Both the position numbers and the translations under genes were made by a program. A stretch of 64,000 nt of DNA from Mycobacterium sp. ACS4054 (GTDB lineage Bacteria; Actinomycetota; Actinomycetes; Mycobacteriales; Mycobacteriaceae): the NCBI RefSeq assembly GCF_001667275.1, contig NZ_LZHV01000035.1, positions 1 to 64,000 on the forward strand, written 5' to 3'. Below the pieces are notes generated by a model. It searched no databases. It saw only the letters and a program-made list of their open reading frames with translations, and was not told where the DNA came from. Shown piece after piece: positions 16,355 to 25,515 of the stretch. Within the stretch, counting starts at the first letter, position 1. Each line of letters begins with the position of its first letter.

Positions 16355-18363
16355 TCGGCCTTTCCGGCGAGGTTGCGGTTCCATTCCACCCAGCCGGCCC
16401 CGTCCCGGCCGTCGGCCGTCTTGACGGTGGCCCAGGCCCGCGGGAACTGGCTGACCCGCCCGTCGGTGGCCGTCAGCAGCACGGGTGCGTGCCCGCGCAC
16501 CTCGACCTCCGCGGTGAGTCCGCCCGGGTTGAGGGTCAAAGTGGTGCCCAGCGGTAACCCGTTGGCGCCGAAGGATTCCCGTGAATCCACCGTCTGCAGC
16601 TCGGTGAGCGCCCCATCGGCGTCCTGGGAGTAGCCGATGCTGAAGGTCGGTGCGCCGGGGATTCGGATGTTCACGCCGTGCAGGTGGGTGCCGTCGTCGA
16701 GGTGCAGCGCGCTCCAAATCCAGTCCATGCTCCACCAGTCGCGTACGCCCCAGGAGTGGTCGCGCTGGCCGGGCACGGACTCGAAGCGATAGGCGGCGTC
16801 ATCGACGGTGACCGTGCCCGACACCGTGCACGGAATTTCATATCGCGTCGTCAAGCGGTACTTGTAGGGCACGCCGTCGGTGGTCCAGACCAGGTTCATC
16901 GTCATCTCGACTCCGGTGCCCGGCTCCCCGCGCAACAACGCCGACGGGTCGGGGTAAGCGTGCGCCCGGGCCCGGATGTCGACGCGATAGGTCTGCAGCG
17001 GCGCGGGCGCAGAGTGGCCGAGTTCGAAGGAGTCGGTGCGCAATTCCCACGGGTCGGCCGGCAGCAGCACTTGCGCATCGAGGGCGACGGTCGGCAGGTC
17101 GGGCCCGCACAGCAGCGCGTGCACCCACGCCGTCCGCTCGTTGGCGACCAGGCCGAGGCGGAACCAGCCGCCCAATCCCTGTGCCGCATCGGCGAAGTCG
17201 GCGTACCAGCTCTCGCTCCACAGCGGTTCGGCGGTCGGAGCGTGCGCGAGTTCGTCCTCCTCCGAGGGCCGCAAGGGTTCGGGTGTCTGGGCGGCGGGCA
17301 GCGTCGCCAACGCATCCGCGTCGAGCACATGATCGCAATGCCGTTGCAGCATCGTCATGAACATCCGGTCGCCGCGCTCGGTGCGCTCCACCAGCATCGA
17401 GGAGACGATCGCCATCATCACGCCGAAAAAGGCCTGCCGGCGAACACCTTCGGTGACGTCGCCCAGCGTGAGGAGTGTTTGCGGCCCCAACGCCTCGTGG
17501 TACGCCCGCAACAGCGCCTCGTACTGCTCCCGCCGATCCGGCGTCGGCAGCGCACAGCCGAGAAAATAGGACAGGTCGGTCAGGGCCGGCCCCCAGGAAA
17601 CGGTCTGCCAGTCGACGACCGTCAACGGCCGGTCGGCGCCGGCGGTGCCGAACAACAGGTTGTCCAGTCGGTAGTCGCCATGCATCAGGCCCTGGACGCG
17701 GTCCGGCGCCGATTCGGCGGCCAGATAACCGTCGAAAGACGCCACCAGGCGTTCGCAAACCATGCGGTGCTCCGGCGCGATCTGGTCGCCGTAGCGGTCG
17801 ATGAAACCGGCGTACAGCGGCCCGATCATCGCCTGATTGAGCGGCGATTCACGGTTCAACCACGGCGCCTCGGCCAGCGTGGTGTCGCCGAGCAACGGGC
17901 CGTGCAGCCGTCCCAACTCCACGACGGCCAGGCGAGCCTGTTCGCTTGTCGCGCCGGCGATTTCGTCCCCGACGACCGCCGGCCCGGCATCGCCAAGCAG
18001 CAGATCGAACGCGCCCGTCGAGGTGTCGACGGCGGCGTGGTAGCAGGGCGCTATGGGCCCGCCGAGTCGGGGCGCTATGTCGCCGTAGAAGCGCACCTCC
18101 CGCTCGTAAAGGCCGAGAGCCAACCCCGTTTGGCGACTCACCGGGTCGGTGGCCGCCACCTTGAGCACCACCGACCCGGGCCGGTCGGGGGTCGCCGCGC
18201 CGCCGGCGTAGTTGAGCCGCACGCGGTAGCACTCGCTCATCTGTCCGGTGCCGATGCGCTCCACGGAGAAGTCGTCGACATCTCCGGCGCCGATCGCCGC
18301 CGACAACCATGCGGCGGTGAGGTCCCCGGGTCGTTCGATGATTTGTTCGGTCTCGGCATGCAT
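16351..18363 (-). CDS. Fusion: APH-like phosphotransferase plus AttH/lipocalin-like domain
   Basis: A 670-residue two-domain protein. Residues ~10-345 are an aminoglycoside-phosphotransferase-like (protein-kinase fold) domain with the catalytic loop LMHGDYRLDNLLF (HGDxxxxN) and the metal Asp in VVDWQTVSWGP. Residues ~385-670 resemble AttH/hydroxyneurosporene-synthase proteins: beta-rich with conserved Trp and His patterns such as GQRDHSWGVRDWWSMDWIW. The kinase half may phosphorylate a lipid- or sterol-like alcohol, and the AttH half may bind or modify the same hydrophobic molecule; that pairing is inference. It is the gene before gntK, with a four-base overlap, and follows lipT. Confidence 0.82.
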   Translation of the reverse strand: MHAETEQIIERPGDLTAAWLSAAIGAGDVDDFSVERIGTGQMSECYRVRLNYAGGAATPDRPGSVVLKVAATDPVSRQTGLALGLYEREVRFYGDIAPRLGGPIAPCYHAAVDTSTGAFDLLLGDAGPAVVGDEIAGATSEQARLAVVELGRLHGPLLGDTTLAEAPWLNRESPLNQAMIGPLYAGFIDRYGDQIAPEHRMVCERLVASFDGYLAAESAPDRVQGLMHGDYRLDNLLFGTAGADRPLTVVDWQTVSWGPALTDLSYFLGCALPTPDRREQYEALLRAYHEALGPQTLLTLGDVTEGVRRQAFFGVMMAIVSSMLVERTERGDRMFMTMLQRHCDHVLDADALATLPAAQTPEPLRPSEEDELAHAPTAEPLWSESWYADFADAAQGLGGWFRLGLVANERTAWVHALLCGPDLPTVALDAQVLLPADPWELRTDSFELGHSAPAPLQTYRVDIRARAHAYPDPSALLRGEPGTGVEMTMNLVWTTDGVPYKYRLTTRYEIPCTVSGTVTVDDAAYRFESVPGQRDHSWGVRDWWSMDWIWSALHLDDGTHLHGVNIRIPGAPTFSIGYSQDADGALTELQTVDSRESFGANGLPLGTTLTLNPGGLTAEVEVRGHAPVLLTATDGRVSQFPRAWATVKTADGRDGAGWVEWNRNLAGKAE

Positions 18364-18381
18364 GAGGGTCAGCGTGCCAGG

Positions 18382-19887
18382 TCACCGCGTCAGGGAGAAG
18401 CCGTCCCAGGCAATTCGGCGGTGCGGATGTGGGTCGAACTCGACGCGGCTCTTGCGGTCGAAGACCATGACGGCGCGGTCGGCGGTGGTGTAGGCGGGCC
18501 AGTCGTGGCCCGGCGCGCCGCTGTGGCTGAACGACCGCCAGCGCCGTTGCACCTGGTTACTGACTCGCAGCGCGGCCCGCCGATCGGCGGCCGCGGTCAA
18601 CAGCGCACCGAAGCGGGTCCGATAGACGTCGAAGACGGCCAGCAACTCGGTGGCATGCGTGGCGCCCAGGCCAGACCAGCGCAGCGTGCGGGGTGCGTAG
18701 TCGTACCGGTACAGGTAGGTGGGCGCGTGCGCGCTGTGTGCCTCGGCGATCTGCCAGGCGGCCGACCCGAAGGCGAAGTCGCCGCCGAGCTGGATGCACG
18801 CCGACGGCGCGGGATAATCGGGGTAGGCGGCGGTGATGCGTTCGCGCGCAGCCGGTTCCGCGTCGGCCAGCAGCTCCTCGATCATCGTTTGATTGGTCGG
18901 CAGCATCTTGAGGAAACGGGTGAATAAGCGCCCCTCTTCGGCGTTGGTGCCGACGATGAGCGGCACCCGGTGGGCGTTGCCCCGGCGCATCGCCTCGACG
19001 GGATCGACGGGCACGACGTCGTCGCCGGCGACCGGCCCGATCGGGAAGGCACCCAGCCTGTCCTCCATCCCTTGGTCGATCAGCCGGTGTTGGGCATCGA
19101 CCAACTGCGCCGGGGACGCCTTCATCAGCGTTTCGGCGGCGTTCTCCGGGCGCGCGCCCAGCAGCTCGGCGAAGCGCACCGCGAATTCCGCAGCCGTCTC
19201 CGACGACCGAACCATGCCGGAGGCCGGGCTTTCCGAAATGGCCCGGGCGAACAGGCCTTCGGCGGCGGGCACCGCCAACAGGGTGGCGGTGATGTGCGCG
19301 CCGGCGCTTTCGCCGAAGATGGTGACGTTCTCCGGGTCACCGCCGAACGCGGAGATGTTGTCTTTCACCCAGCGCAACGCCAGCACCAGATCGCGCAGGA
19401 ACAAATTGCTGTCGATGGTGATGTCCGGGGTCGAAAGCGACGACAAGTCCAGGCATCCCAACGCGCCCAGCCGGTAGTTCACCGACACGTACACGCATCC
19501 GCGGCGCGCCAACGCCGCGCCGTCGTACAGCGGCGTCGCCGAGCTGCCCAGGATGTAGCCGCCACCGTGAATGAAGACCATCACGGGCAGCGGCTCTTCG
19601 ACGGGGGCGTCGGGGGTCACGACGTTGAGGGTGAGGCAGTCCTCGCCCATCGGCTGATAGCGGCCCACCCCGAGCATGGTGTAGCGCCGCTGTTGGGGCG
19701 CGCAGTTGGCGAAGCCGTGACAGTGCCGCACACCCGACCACGGCTGTGCCGGTTGGGGCGCCCGCAGTCGCAGGGACCCGACCGGCGGCCGGGCGTACGG
19801 GATGGAGCGCCAGCGGTGGACGCCGTCGCGGGTGAATCCCTCCACAGTGCCGATGGTCGTGCGTGCACGGACCGTGCGCTGATGCAT
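18382..19887 (-). CDS. lipT: Type B carboxylesterase/lipase
   Basis: A 501-residue alpha/beta hydrolase of the carboxylesterase type B family, close in length to LipT (Rv2045c), which occupies the same place beside lppI. The nucleophile elbow is FGESAGAHITATL. The acid residue is probably Glu in GTNAEEGRLF, and the base His is in HSGAPGHDWPAY near the C-terminus. The N-terminal signature EDCLTLNVVTPDAP is also present. No clear signal peptide is seen. It would cleave short- to medium-chain esters; the natural substrate is unknown. The 80-base gap to lppI must hold promoters for both divergent genes. Confidence 0.92.
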   Translation of the reverse strand: MHQRTVRARTTIGTVEGFTRDGVHRWRSIPYARPPVGSLRLRAPQPAQPWSGVRHCHGFANCAPQQRRYTMLGVGRYQPMGEDCLTLNVVTPDAPVEEPLPVMVFIHGGGYILGSSATPLYDGAALARRGCVYVSVNYRLGALGCLDLSSLSTPDITIDSNLFLRDLVLALRWVKDNISAFGGDPENVTIFGESAGAHITATLLAVPAAEGLFARAISESPASGMVRSSETAAEFAVRFAELLGARPENAAETLMKASPAQLVDAQHRLIDQGMEDRLGAFPIGPVAGDDVVPVDPVEAMRRGNAHRVPLIVGTNAEEGRLFTRFLKMLPTNQTMIEELLADAEPAARERITAAYPDYPAPSACIQLGGDFAFGSAAWQIAEAHSAHAPTYLYRYDYAPRTLRWSGLGATHATELLAVFDVYRTRFGALLTAAADRRAALRVSNQVQRRWRSFSHSGAPGHDWPAYTTADRAVMVFDRKSRVEFDPHPHRRIAWDGFSLTR

Positions 19888-19967
19888 AACCCGACGTTAG
19901 CCGACGTGCCGGCCGTAACGCGCGCGCAGCGCCTTATTTTTCCGTACCTGGCGGTTAGCCTGACGGG

Positions 19968-20648
19968 ATGCGGATTGCCGCGCTGCTCGCCACGTCGGTC
20001 CTGGTCGCCGGGTGCTCCCACACGGTCGTGGGTGGCCCGCGCCAGCCGCCCAACACGACGCCGGTTTCGGGTTTCTCGCCGACGAACACCACCCCGCCAT
20101 CCGGCGGCACGCCGCCAGGGGCGCCGAGCGCCAAGGCGCCAATATCGGACGTCATCGGCTGGATCGAAGCTGGTCACCCCGCGGATCCGGGTCGGTATCA
20201 CAGCGCGACCCGCGAGGGGGTGACCACGCCACTCGGCGCCGACATCGCCTTCAGCGCGGTGGCCGGCAAAAATTCCTGCATGACGGATTCCAGGCACACC
20301 GCCGGCGCACTGCTCTGCCTGGTGAGCCTGACCAATCCGCCGCCCGCGCCCCCGACCGCCTACGGCGCTTGGCAGGGCGGGTGGGTGACCTTCGACGGAC
20401 AGAATCTGCAGGTGGGCGCCGCGCGCGCCGATCCCGGCCCGTTCCTCAACGGCAACGGTCCCGAACTGGCCAACGGCGATTCGCTGTCGTTCGGCGACTA
20501 CCGTTGCCGCGCCGACGAAACCGGTCTGTATTGCGTGAACTACGCACACCAGTCGGCGGCACGATTGAGCCCCGCGGGCGTCGAGCCGTTCGGCTGCCTG
20601 CGGCCGGCCCCCGCGCCGGATGGCATCGGCACGGCGTTCAGCTGCTGA
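19968..20648 (+). CDS. lppI: Lipoprotein LppI
   Basis: A 226-residue exported lipoprotein. The signal sequence MRIAALLATSVLVAG ends in lipobox VAGC with lipidated Cys16, followed by a Pro/Thr/Gly-rich linker. The rest is a globular domain with four Cys residues (NSCMTD, GALLCLV, YRCRA, YCVNY), probably in disulfides. Length and position next to lipT match lppI (Rv2046c). No catalytic motif is visible. Its end overlaps the convergent SDR gene by 11 bases. Confidence 0.88.
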   Translation: MRIAALLATSVLVAGCSHTVVGGPRQPPNTTPVSGFSPTNTTPPSGGTPPGAPSAKAPISDVIGWIEAGHPADPGRYHSATREGVTTPLGADIAFSAVAGKNSCMTDSRHTAGALLCLVSLTNPPPAPPTAYGAWQGGWVTFDGQNLQVGAARADPGPFLNGNGPELANGDSLSFGDYRCRADETGLYCVNYAHQSAARLSPAGVEPFGCLRPAPAPDGIGTAFSC

Positions 20649-21606
20649 CCCTCGCGATGGTCGCGAACAACTCGGCCATCTCGTCGGCCGGCCCGCCCGG
20701 AATCGTGTATCCGGATTCGTCGCGGATCGCCTCGAAATGGTCCCGCACACCCTCCACCGACAGCTCCGGATCGAAGAATCCTCTTGTTCTGCCGATGAAG
20801 AAGCGCGCGACATGTCCGGCTCCCACCGTGTAGATCTCGCCGGAAACCGGGCAGTCCCGGTGCGTCAGGAAGGCGGCCACCGGGGCCACCCGCGCCGGGT
20901 CCAGCCTCCGAAGGTATTGGCCGACAAGGTCGTCCAACAGCGCGCGGGCCGCCGCATCGTCGGGTTCCCCGGCGCCGCCGAGCGAATGCGTGAGCATCCG
21001 CGTGTAGGCGATCGGCGCAATGGCGTTGACCTTGATGCCGTGGTCGGCCCCCTCGGCCGCCAACACCCGGGTGAAGCCGATCAACCCGGTTTTGGCCGCG
21101 CCGTAGTTGCTCATGCGTTCGGCACCAAGGATTCCGGCCGCCGAGCAGGTGTTGAGCACCCGGCCGTAGCGCCGCTCGCGCATGGCTCGCCACGCGGGTC
21201 GGGTCACCTGAAAGGCACCTTTCAGGTGCACGTCCAGGAGGGGTTCGAACCGGTCGGGCGTCATGTCTTCGAACGGCGCGTCACCGACGATGCCCGCGTT
21301 GTTGATCAGGATGTCGATTCGACCCCAGGTGTCCAGTGCGGTGTCGATGATCGACTGCGCGCCTTCGGGACTGGCCACGCTGTGGCTGTCGGCGACGGCC
21401 TCGCCGCCTAGCCGGCAGATCTCCTCGGCGACGGCGTCGGCCGCCTGACTGTCGGCGCCCTCCCCCGTCACGGAGCCGCCGATGTCGTTGACGACGACGC
21501 GCGCACCACGGGAGGCCAGCAGCAACGCGTATTGCCGACCCAACCCCCCACCGGCACCGGTGATTACGGCGACCTGACCGTCGAATCGCAGCTCGTTCGT
21601 CGACAT
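20638..21606 (-). CDS. Short-chain dehydrogenase/reductase (MFE-2/HSD17B4-like)
   Basis: A 322-residue SDR with the dinucleotide motif GAGGGLGRQYA, the NAG segment (INNAGIVGD) and the active-site set Ser in NTCSAAGILG with YGAAK. It extends about 60 residues beyond a classical SDR, as in the 3-hydroxyacyl-CoA dehydrogenase domain of peroxisomal multifunctional enzymes. Oxidation of a 3-hydroxyacyl-CoA or hydroxysteroid is therefore likely. It lies three bases downstream of the P450 gene, so the two form an operon behind the dyad at 22842. Confidence 0.88.
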   Translation of the reverse strand: MSTNELRFDGQVAVITGAGGGLGRQYALLLASRGARVVVNDIGGSVTGEGADSQAADAVAEEICRLGGEAVADSHSVASPEGAQSIIDTALDTWGRIDILINNAGIVGDAPFEDMTPDRFEPLLDVHLKGAFQVTRPAWRAMRERRYGRVLNTCSAAGILGAERMSNYGAAKTGLIGFTRVLAAEGADHGIKVNAIAPIAYTRMLTHSLGGAGEPDDAAARALLDDLVGQYLRRLDPARVAPVAAFLTHRDCPVSGEIYTVGAGHVARFFIGRTRGFFDPELSVEGVRDHFEAIRDESGYTIPGGPADEMAELFATIARVSS

Positions 21607-21609
21607 CGT

Positions 21610-22824
21610 CTACCAGCTCACCGGAAGTTCTTTCATGCCGTAGATGTTGGCGGCCTTGAATTTCAGTTCTTCCGGTGGCACCGCAATTGCGAGCCCGGGC
21701 AATCGGCGCGCCAACGTGGTGAATGCGACCTGCATCTCGACGCGGGCCAGGTTCGCCCCGATGCATTGGTGCACTCCGTACCCGAAGCCCAAGTGCCCGC
21801 GGCTGTTTCGGCCGGGGTCGAAGGATTCGGGATCGTCGACGAATTCGGGATCCCAGTTCCCGGCGAGCAGGCTCATCATGACGAACTCCCCGGCCCGGAT
21901 CAGCTGCCCGCCGATCACCAGGTCTTCGGTTGCCACGCGGTCGACCTGGCTGTGCACGATGGTGAGGTAGCGCATGAGCTCTTCGACGATGTTCGCGACG
22001 ACGGCAGGGTCATCCGTTTTTCCGAGCCGGTCGAAGATGTCCGGATGTTGCAGCAGCGCAACCGTTCCCAGGGAGATCATGTTGGCGGTGGTCTCGTGGC
22101 CGGCCTGCATCATGATCACCGCGTTCATGGCCGTGGTGGCATGGTCGAGTTGGCCGGTCGCGACGTATTCGGTGACCAGGCGGCTGATCAGGTCGTCGCC
22201 GGGTTCGCGTTCTTTGCGTTCCACCAGCTCCTCGATATAGGCGTACATGGCCCCGAACGCCTGGCCCTTTTCCGCATCGGTGGACTTCTGGTCCAGCCCG
22301 GTCGTGGTGTTGCGTTGGAAGAGTTCGAGGTCTTCGGGCGGCACGCCCAGCAACAGCGCGATCACCATTGACGGCACCGGCAAGGCGAATTCGCGCACCA
22401 AATCGGCCGGCGCGCCGCCGGCGACCATCCGGCCCAGATAGTGGTCGACCATGTCCTGGATGTGCGGTCGCATCGACTCGCAACGCCTGAAGGTGAAGTT
22501 GCTGGTCAGCATGCGCCGCAACCGGTGATGTTCGGGGTCGTCGGTCCGCGCGAACATCACCGGGACCTTGTTGTCATCGTCCTTCGGCATGATCGCGTCG
22601 GGAATGGTCTTCGCGGACAGGCGCGGGTCGACCAACGCCGCCCGGATGTCTCGGTAGCGGCTGACCACCCAGACCGGGTTGCCCTGGAACAGCGCCCTTC
22701 TCAGCCCCGGTTGTTCCCGCCACCGCACGAACTCGTCCGGGGGCGCGAGCGGACAGCGGGCGGGCCGGGCGATGGGCAGCACCGGAAGATCGGCGCCGGG
22801 GCGCACCTCGGAAGTTGTTGACAT
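21610..22824 (-). CDS. Cytochrome P450
   Basis: A 404-residue soluble P450. The I-helix oxygen-activation motif is AGHETTANM, the ExxR lies in EELMRYLTIVHSQVDR, and the heme loop is FGYGVHQCIGANLARVE with the axial Cys. The size fits class I bacterial enzymes that need ferredoxin and reductase, neither of which is encoded here. The partner SDR at 20638 suggests hydroxylation followed by alcohol oxidation. The gene is divergent from a TetR regulator with a strong dyad between them. The P450 family number cannot be given from inspection. Confidence 0.93.
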   Translation of the reverse strand: MSTTSEVRPGADLPVLPIARPARCPLAPPDEFVRWREQPGLRRALFQGNPVWVVSRYRDIRAALVDPRLSAKTIPDAIMPKDDDNKVPVMFARTDDPEHHRLRRMLTSNFTFRRCESMRPHIQDMVDHYLGRMVAGGAPADLVREFALPVPSMVIALLLGVPPEDLELFQRNTTTGLDQKSTDAEKGQAFGAMYAYIEELVERKEREPGDDLISRLVTEYVATGQLDHATTAMNAVIMMQAGHETTANMISLGTVALLQHPDIFDRLGKTDDPAVVANIVEELMRYLTIVHSQVDRVATEDLVIGGQLIRAGEFVMMSLLAGNWDPEFVDDPESFDPGRNSRGHLGFGYGVHQCIGANLARVEMQVAFTTLARRLPGLAIAVPPEELKFKAANIYGMKELPVSW

Positions 22825-22841
22825 GAACGGTGTTTCCTATT

Positions 22842-22863
22842 AACTGTCAGATGTCTGCCAGTT
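22842..22863. promoter_or_regulatory. 22-bp dyad operator between the P450 and TetR genes
   Basis: AACTG-tCAGA-tg-TCTGc-CAGTT pairs at 18 of 22 positions around its centre (arms AACTG.CAGA and TCTG.CAGTT). It lies 18 bases before the P450 start and 54 before the TetR start, an ideal place to control both. A second, looser pair (GGTGGCAG at 22885-22892 and CTGTCACC at 22909-22916) abuts the TetR start codon. Binding by the adjacent TetR protein is inferred. Confidence 0.6.
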
Positions 22864-22916
22864 ATAGAGGGTAAAGCCCGCCCAGGTGGCAGTCAACCGT
22901 CAGTTACGCTGTCACC

Positions 22917-23546
22917 ATGACCGCGGTTGAGGACCGCCCGTTACGGGCGGACGCGGCGCGCAATGTCGAGCGCATTCTGCGCGCGGCGCGAGACGTGTAC
23001 GGGGAATTGGGGCCGGACGCGCCGGTGGAGGCGATCGCACGCCGCGCGGGGGTCGGTGAGCGGACCCTCTACCGCAGGTTTCCGACCAAGGTCGACCTGG
23101 TCTTGGCCGCGCTCGACCAAAGCATCGCCGAGGACCTCACGCCGGCGATCGACAAGGCCCGCCGCGCCGACGACCCGTTGTGCGGCCTCACCCAACTGAT
23201 CGAAGCGGCGATCGCGCTGGGGGCGCGCGAGCACAACCTCCTCACCGCCGCACGCCGCGCCGGTTCGTTGTCGTCCGACATCTCGGCGTCGCTCAATGAG
23301 GCGCTGGGCGACCTCATGCTCGAAGGCCAGCGGATGGGCCGGGTCCGCGCGGACCTCGTCGCCGACGACCTGCCCCGCCTGATCGCCATGCTCTTCGGTG
23401 TGCTGTCCACAATGGATCCGGGCAGCGACGGCTGGCGGCGGTATGTCGCGCTGATGGTTGACGCGATAGCGGTGAACGAGCGGCTACCGTTGCCGCCGGC
23501 GGCGGCGCTGCGTTACGAGGTCGACTCGAATAGCTGGCCGCTGTAA
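22917..23546 (+). CDS. TetR family transcriptional regulator
   Basis: A 209-residue repressor. The HTH spans about residues 14-60 with recognition helix region AGVGERTLYRRFPTKVDLV, followed by a helical effector domain. It is transcribed away from the P450-SDR operon and shares the dyad-bearing intergenic region, so it probably represses that operon and itself. It ends five bases before the convergent SDR gene. The effector is unknown. Confidence 0.9.
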   Translation: MTAVEDRPLRADAARNVERILRAARDVYGELGPDAPVEAIARRAGVGERTLYRRFPTKVDLVLAALDQSIAEDLTPAIDKARRADDPLCGLTQLIEAAIALGAREHNLLTAARRAGSLSSDISASLNEALGDLMLEGQRMGRVRADLVADDLPRLIAMLFGVLSTMDPGSDGWRRYVALMVDAIAVNERLPLPPAAALRYEVDSNSWPL

Positions 23547-23551
23547 GGGGT

Positions 23552-24367
23552 TTAGTTGATCGTCACCCCGGCGTCGACCTTGAATTCCAGCCCGGTCACG
23601 TATCGGGACTCATCGGACAGCAGGAACAGCACCGCGCTGCTGACGTCGGCGGGCTCCACGGCCGGTGTCGGCATGGCGTTGACGAAGATCGGAATCAGGT
23701 CGGGGCGCTGCTCCCCCAGGAGCGGTCCGAACGACGGCGGAACCATCCCGGTGGGAACCCCCGTGGGAAGCACGGTATTCACGCGCACGTTCTGCGCCGC
23801 GAGTTCGTTGGCCAACGCCCGCGTCAAGCCGACGACGCCGTACTTGGCCGCCGTGTAGGGCGTCTGCAGCGGGAAGCCTTTGATGGCACCGGCCGAACTG
23901 ATGTTGACCAGGCTCCCTCCGCCCCGTTCGAGCAGGTGCGGTATCGCGGCGGCGCAGGTGTTCCACACCCCGATCAGATTCACGTCGACCACGGTGCGCC
24001 ATTGATCGGCGGTCGTCTTGTCCCAGGACGCGACCGTGAGCACGCCGGCATTGGCCACCGCGCCGTCGAGGCCGCCCAATTCGCCGACGCCGTCGTCGAC
24101 CACGGAGCGCAATTGCGCCTCGTCGCGCACATCGACGACGCGGCCGATGCAGCGCCGGCCCAAATCCCTGACCAGACTTACCGTTTCGGTGAGATCGTCC
24201 TCGGTCGCCAGCGGATACTCCACCTCCGGCAGGGATCGGCAGAGGTCGACCAGGATGAGGTCCGCGCCCTCCTCGGCGAGCCGTAGCGCGTGGCCGCGGC
24301 CCATGCCGCGCGCGGCGCCGGTGATCAGAAAGCGTTTACCGGCAACGCGTCCAGGGCTCGAGGTCAC
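23552..24367 (-). CDS. Mycofactocin-coupled type SDR oxidoreductase
   Basis: A 271-residue SDR with GAARGMGRGHALRLAEEGAD, NAG (VANAGVLTVAS), the catalytic Ser (NISSAGAIKGF) and YTAAK. The extra insert after the second strand, LCRSLPEVEYPLATEDDLTE, is characteristic of SDRs that keep a non-exchangeable nicotinamide and need the redox peptide mycofactocin as electron acceptor. It would oxidise an alcohol. No mycofactocin biosynthesis genes are in the window. It follows the DapB-like gene by four bases, in one operon. Confidence 0.85.
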   Translation of the reverse strand: MTSSPGRVAGKRFLITGAARGMGRGHALRLAEEGADLILVDLCRSLPEVEYPLATEDDLTETVSLVRDLGRRCIGRVVDVRDEAQLRSVVDDGVGELGGLDGAVANAGVLTVASWDKTTADQWRTVVDVNLIGVWNTCAAAIPHLLERGGGSLVNISSAGAIKGFPLQTPYTAAKYGVVGLTRALANELAAQNVRVNTVLPTGVPTGMVPPSFGPLLGEQRPDLIPIFVNAMPTPAVEPADVSSAVLFLLSDESRYVTGLEFKVDAGVTIN

Positions 24368-24371
24368 CCGG

Positions 24372-25454
24372 CTACCGCTCGTTCCACATCAGGCCGCGCA
24401 TCGTCGCCGACAGCGGGATGTCCTCCACCGCGATCAGTCCTCGGGGCGCGCGGCACACCCAGTCGATCGCGTTGACGGCACGGCCCGCCGTCGAGATGCA
24501 GCCGGCGTCAGTGGAATCCAGCACCGGATGCGAGACGTGCGTGTTGATCTCGACTCGGGGTTCGCCCTCCACGACGACGCGGTGCACGCCGGTGTGCCCG
24601 TCGGGCGGGAACTCCCAGTCGGGCGCCGCGGTCTGGGTAAGCCTGGTCACGTGTTCGAGGGTGATCACCGGCTTGCCATCGATCACGCCCTCGGTGGCAA
24701 AGCGCACCGCGGCCATCTGCCCCGGCTCCACCGTCATCATCGTGCATTCGATTCGTTCCGGCGTGTACCACGGTTCGACCCGCTGGCGCACGTCGTCCAG
24801 CTTGATGTCGAGATTGTCCGCCAGGCTGCGGACCTGACCGCCCCACATCGACACGATCACCCCCGGGAGGAACATCATCGGCGAGTCGTCGTCCGGCGTC
24901 GTCCCGAAGCCCATTGCGGCGCCGGTGAACTCGGCGTCGTCATAGTTTCCGTAGTCGAAGATCTCCTGCACGGTGATCGAGGAGACCCGTGTCGTCAGGC
25001 TGACCGCCGAATGGACCAGGGTGTCGCCGGAGAAGCCGGGGTCGATGCCGTTGATGTAGAGCGAGGTGTTGCCGGCCGCACAGGCACGCTCCAACGGATC
25101 GCGCAGCCAGTCGTCGGCATGGCGGGGCGTGACCAGCCAGACCATTGAGGTGCCGACGACGTTGGTGCCGGCCGCAAGGAATTTGGCCATCTGTTCGACA
25201 GCCTCCATCGGGCGAGTTTCGCCTTGAGACGTGTACACCACGCAGTCGGCGCCGAGAGCCACGAGGGCGTCGACGTCGTCGGTGGCGATGATCCCGGTCG
25301 GTTCGTCGAGTCCGCACAGCCGCGCCGCGTCCTGGCCGACCTTCTCGGGGCTCGCGGCGTGCACGCCGACGAGCTCGAGGTCCGGCCGGCCGATGATGGC
25401 CCGCAACGAGTGCCGGCCCACGTTCCCGGTGGAGAATTGAATGACTCTGCGCAC
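24372..25454 (-). CDS. DapB-like NAD(P)-dependent oxidoreductase (first of three paralogues)
   Basis: A 360-residue protein related to dihydrodipicolinate reductase / 2,4-diaminopentanoate dehydrogenase. The N-terminal Rossmann domain begins VIQFSTGNVGRHSLRAI and continues LVGVHAASPEKVGQDAA. The domain after residue 140 (GINGIDPGFSGDTL-type, here YINGIDPGFSGDTLVHSA) is shared with the paralogues at 27137 and 33105. Mycobacteria carry several such genes in catabolic clusters, and their substrates are mostly unknown. It lies in an operon with the mycofactocin-type SDR. Confidence 0.8.
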   Translation of the reverse strand: MRRVIQFSTGNVGRHSLRAIIGRPDLELVGVHAASPEKVGQDAARLCGLDEPTGIIATDDVDALVALGADCVVYTSQGETRPMEAVEQMAKFLAAGTNVVGTSMVWLVTPRHADDWLRDPLERACAAGNTSLYINGIDPGFSGDTLVHSAVSLTTRVSSITVQEIFDYGNYDDAEFTGAAMGFGTTPDDDSPMMFLPGVIVSMWGGQVRSLADNLDIKLDDVRQRVEPWYTPERIECTMMTVEPGQMAAVRFATEGVIDGKPVITLEHVTRLTQTAAPDWEFPPDGHTGVHRVVVEGEPRVEINTHVSHPVLDSTDAGCISTAGRAVNAIDWVCRAPRGLIAVEDIPLSATMRGLMWNER

Positions 25455-25515
25455 GGTACTTCGTCCTTCCAGCGGTGCCGACGCCCCATCATGACGCGTT
25501 CGCTCGCAACGCAGG

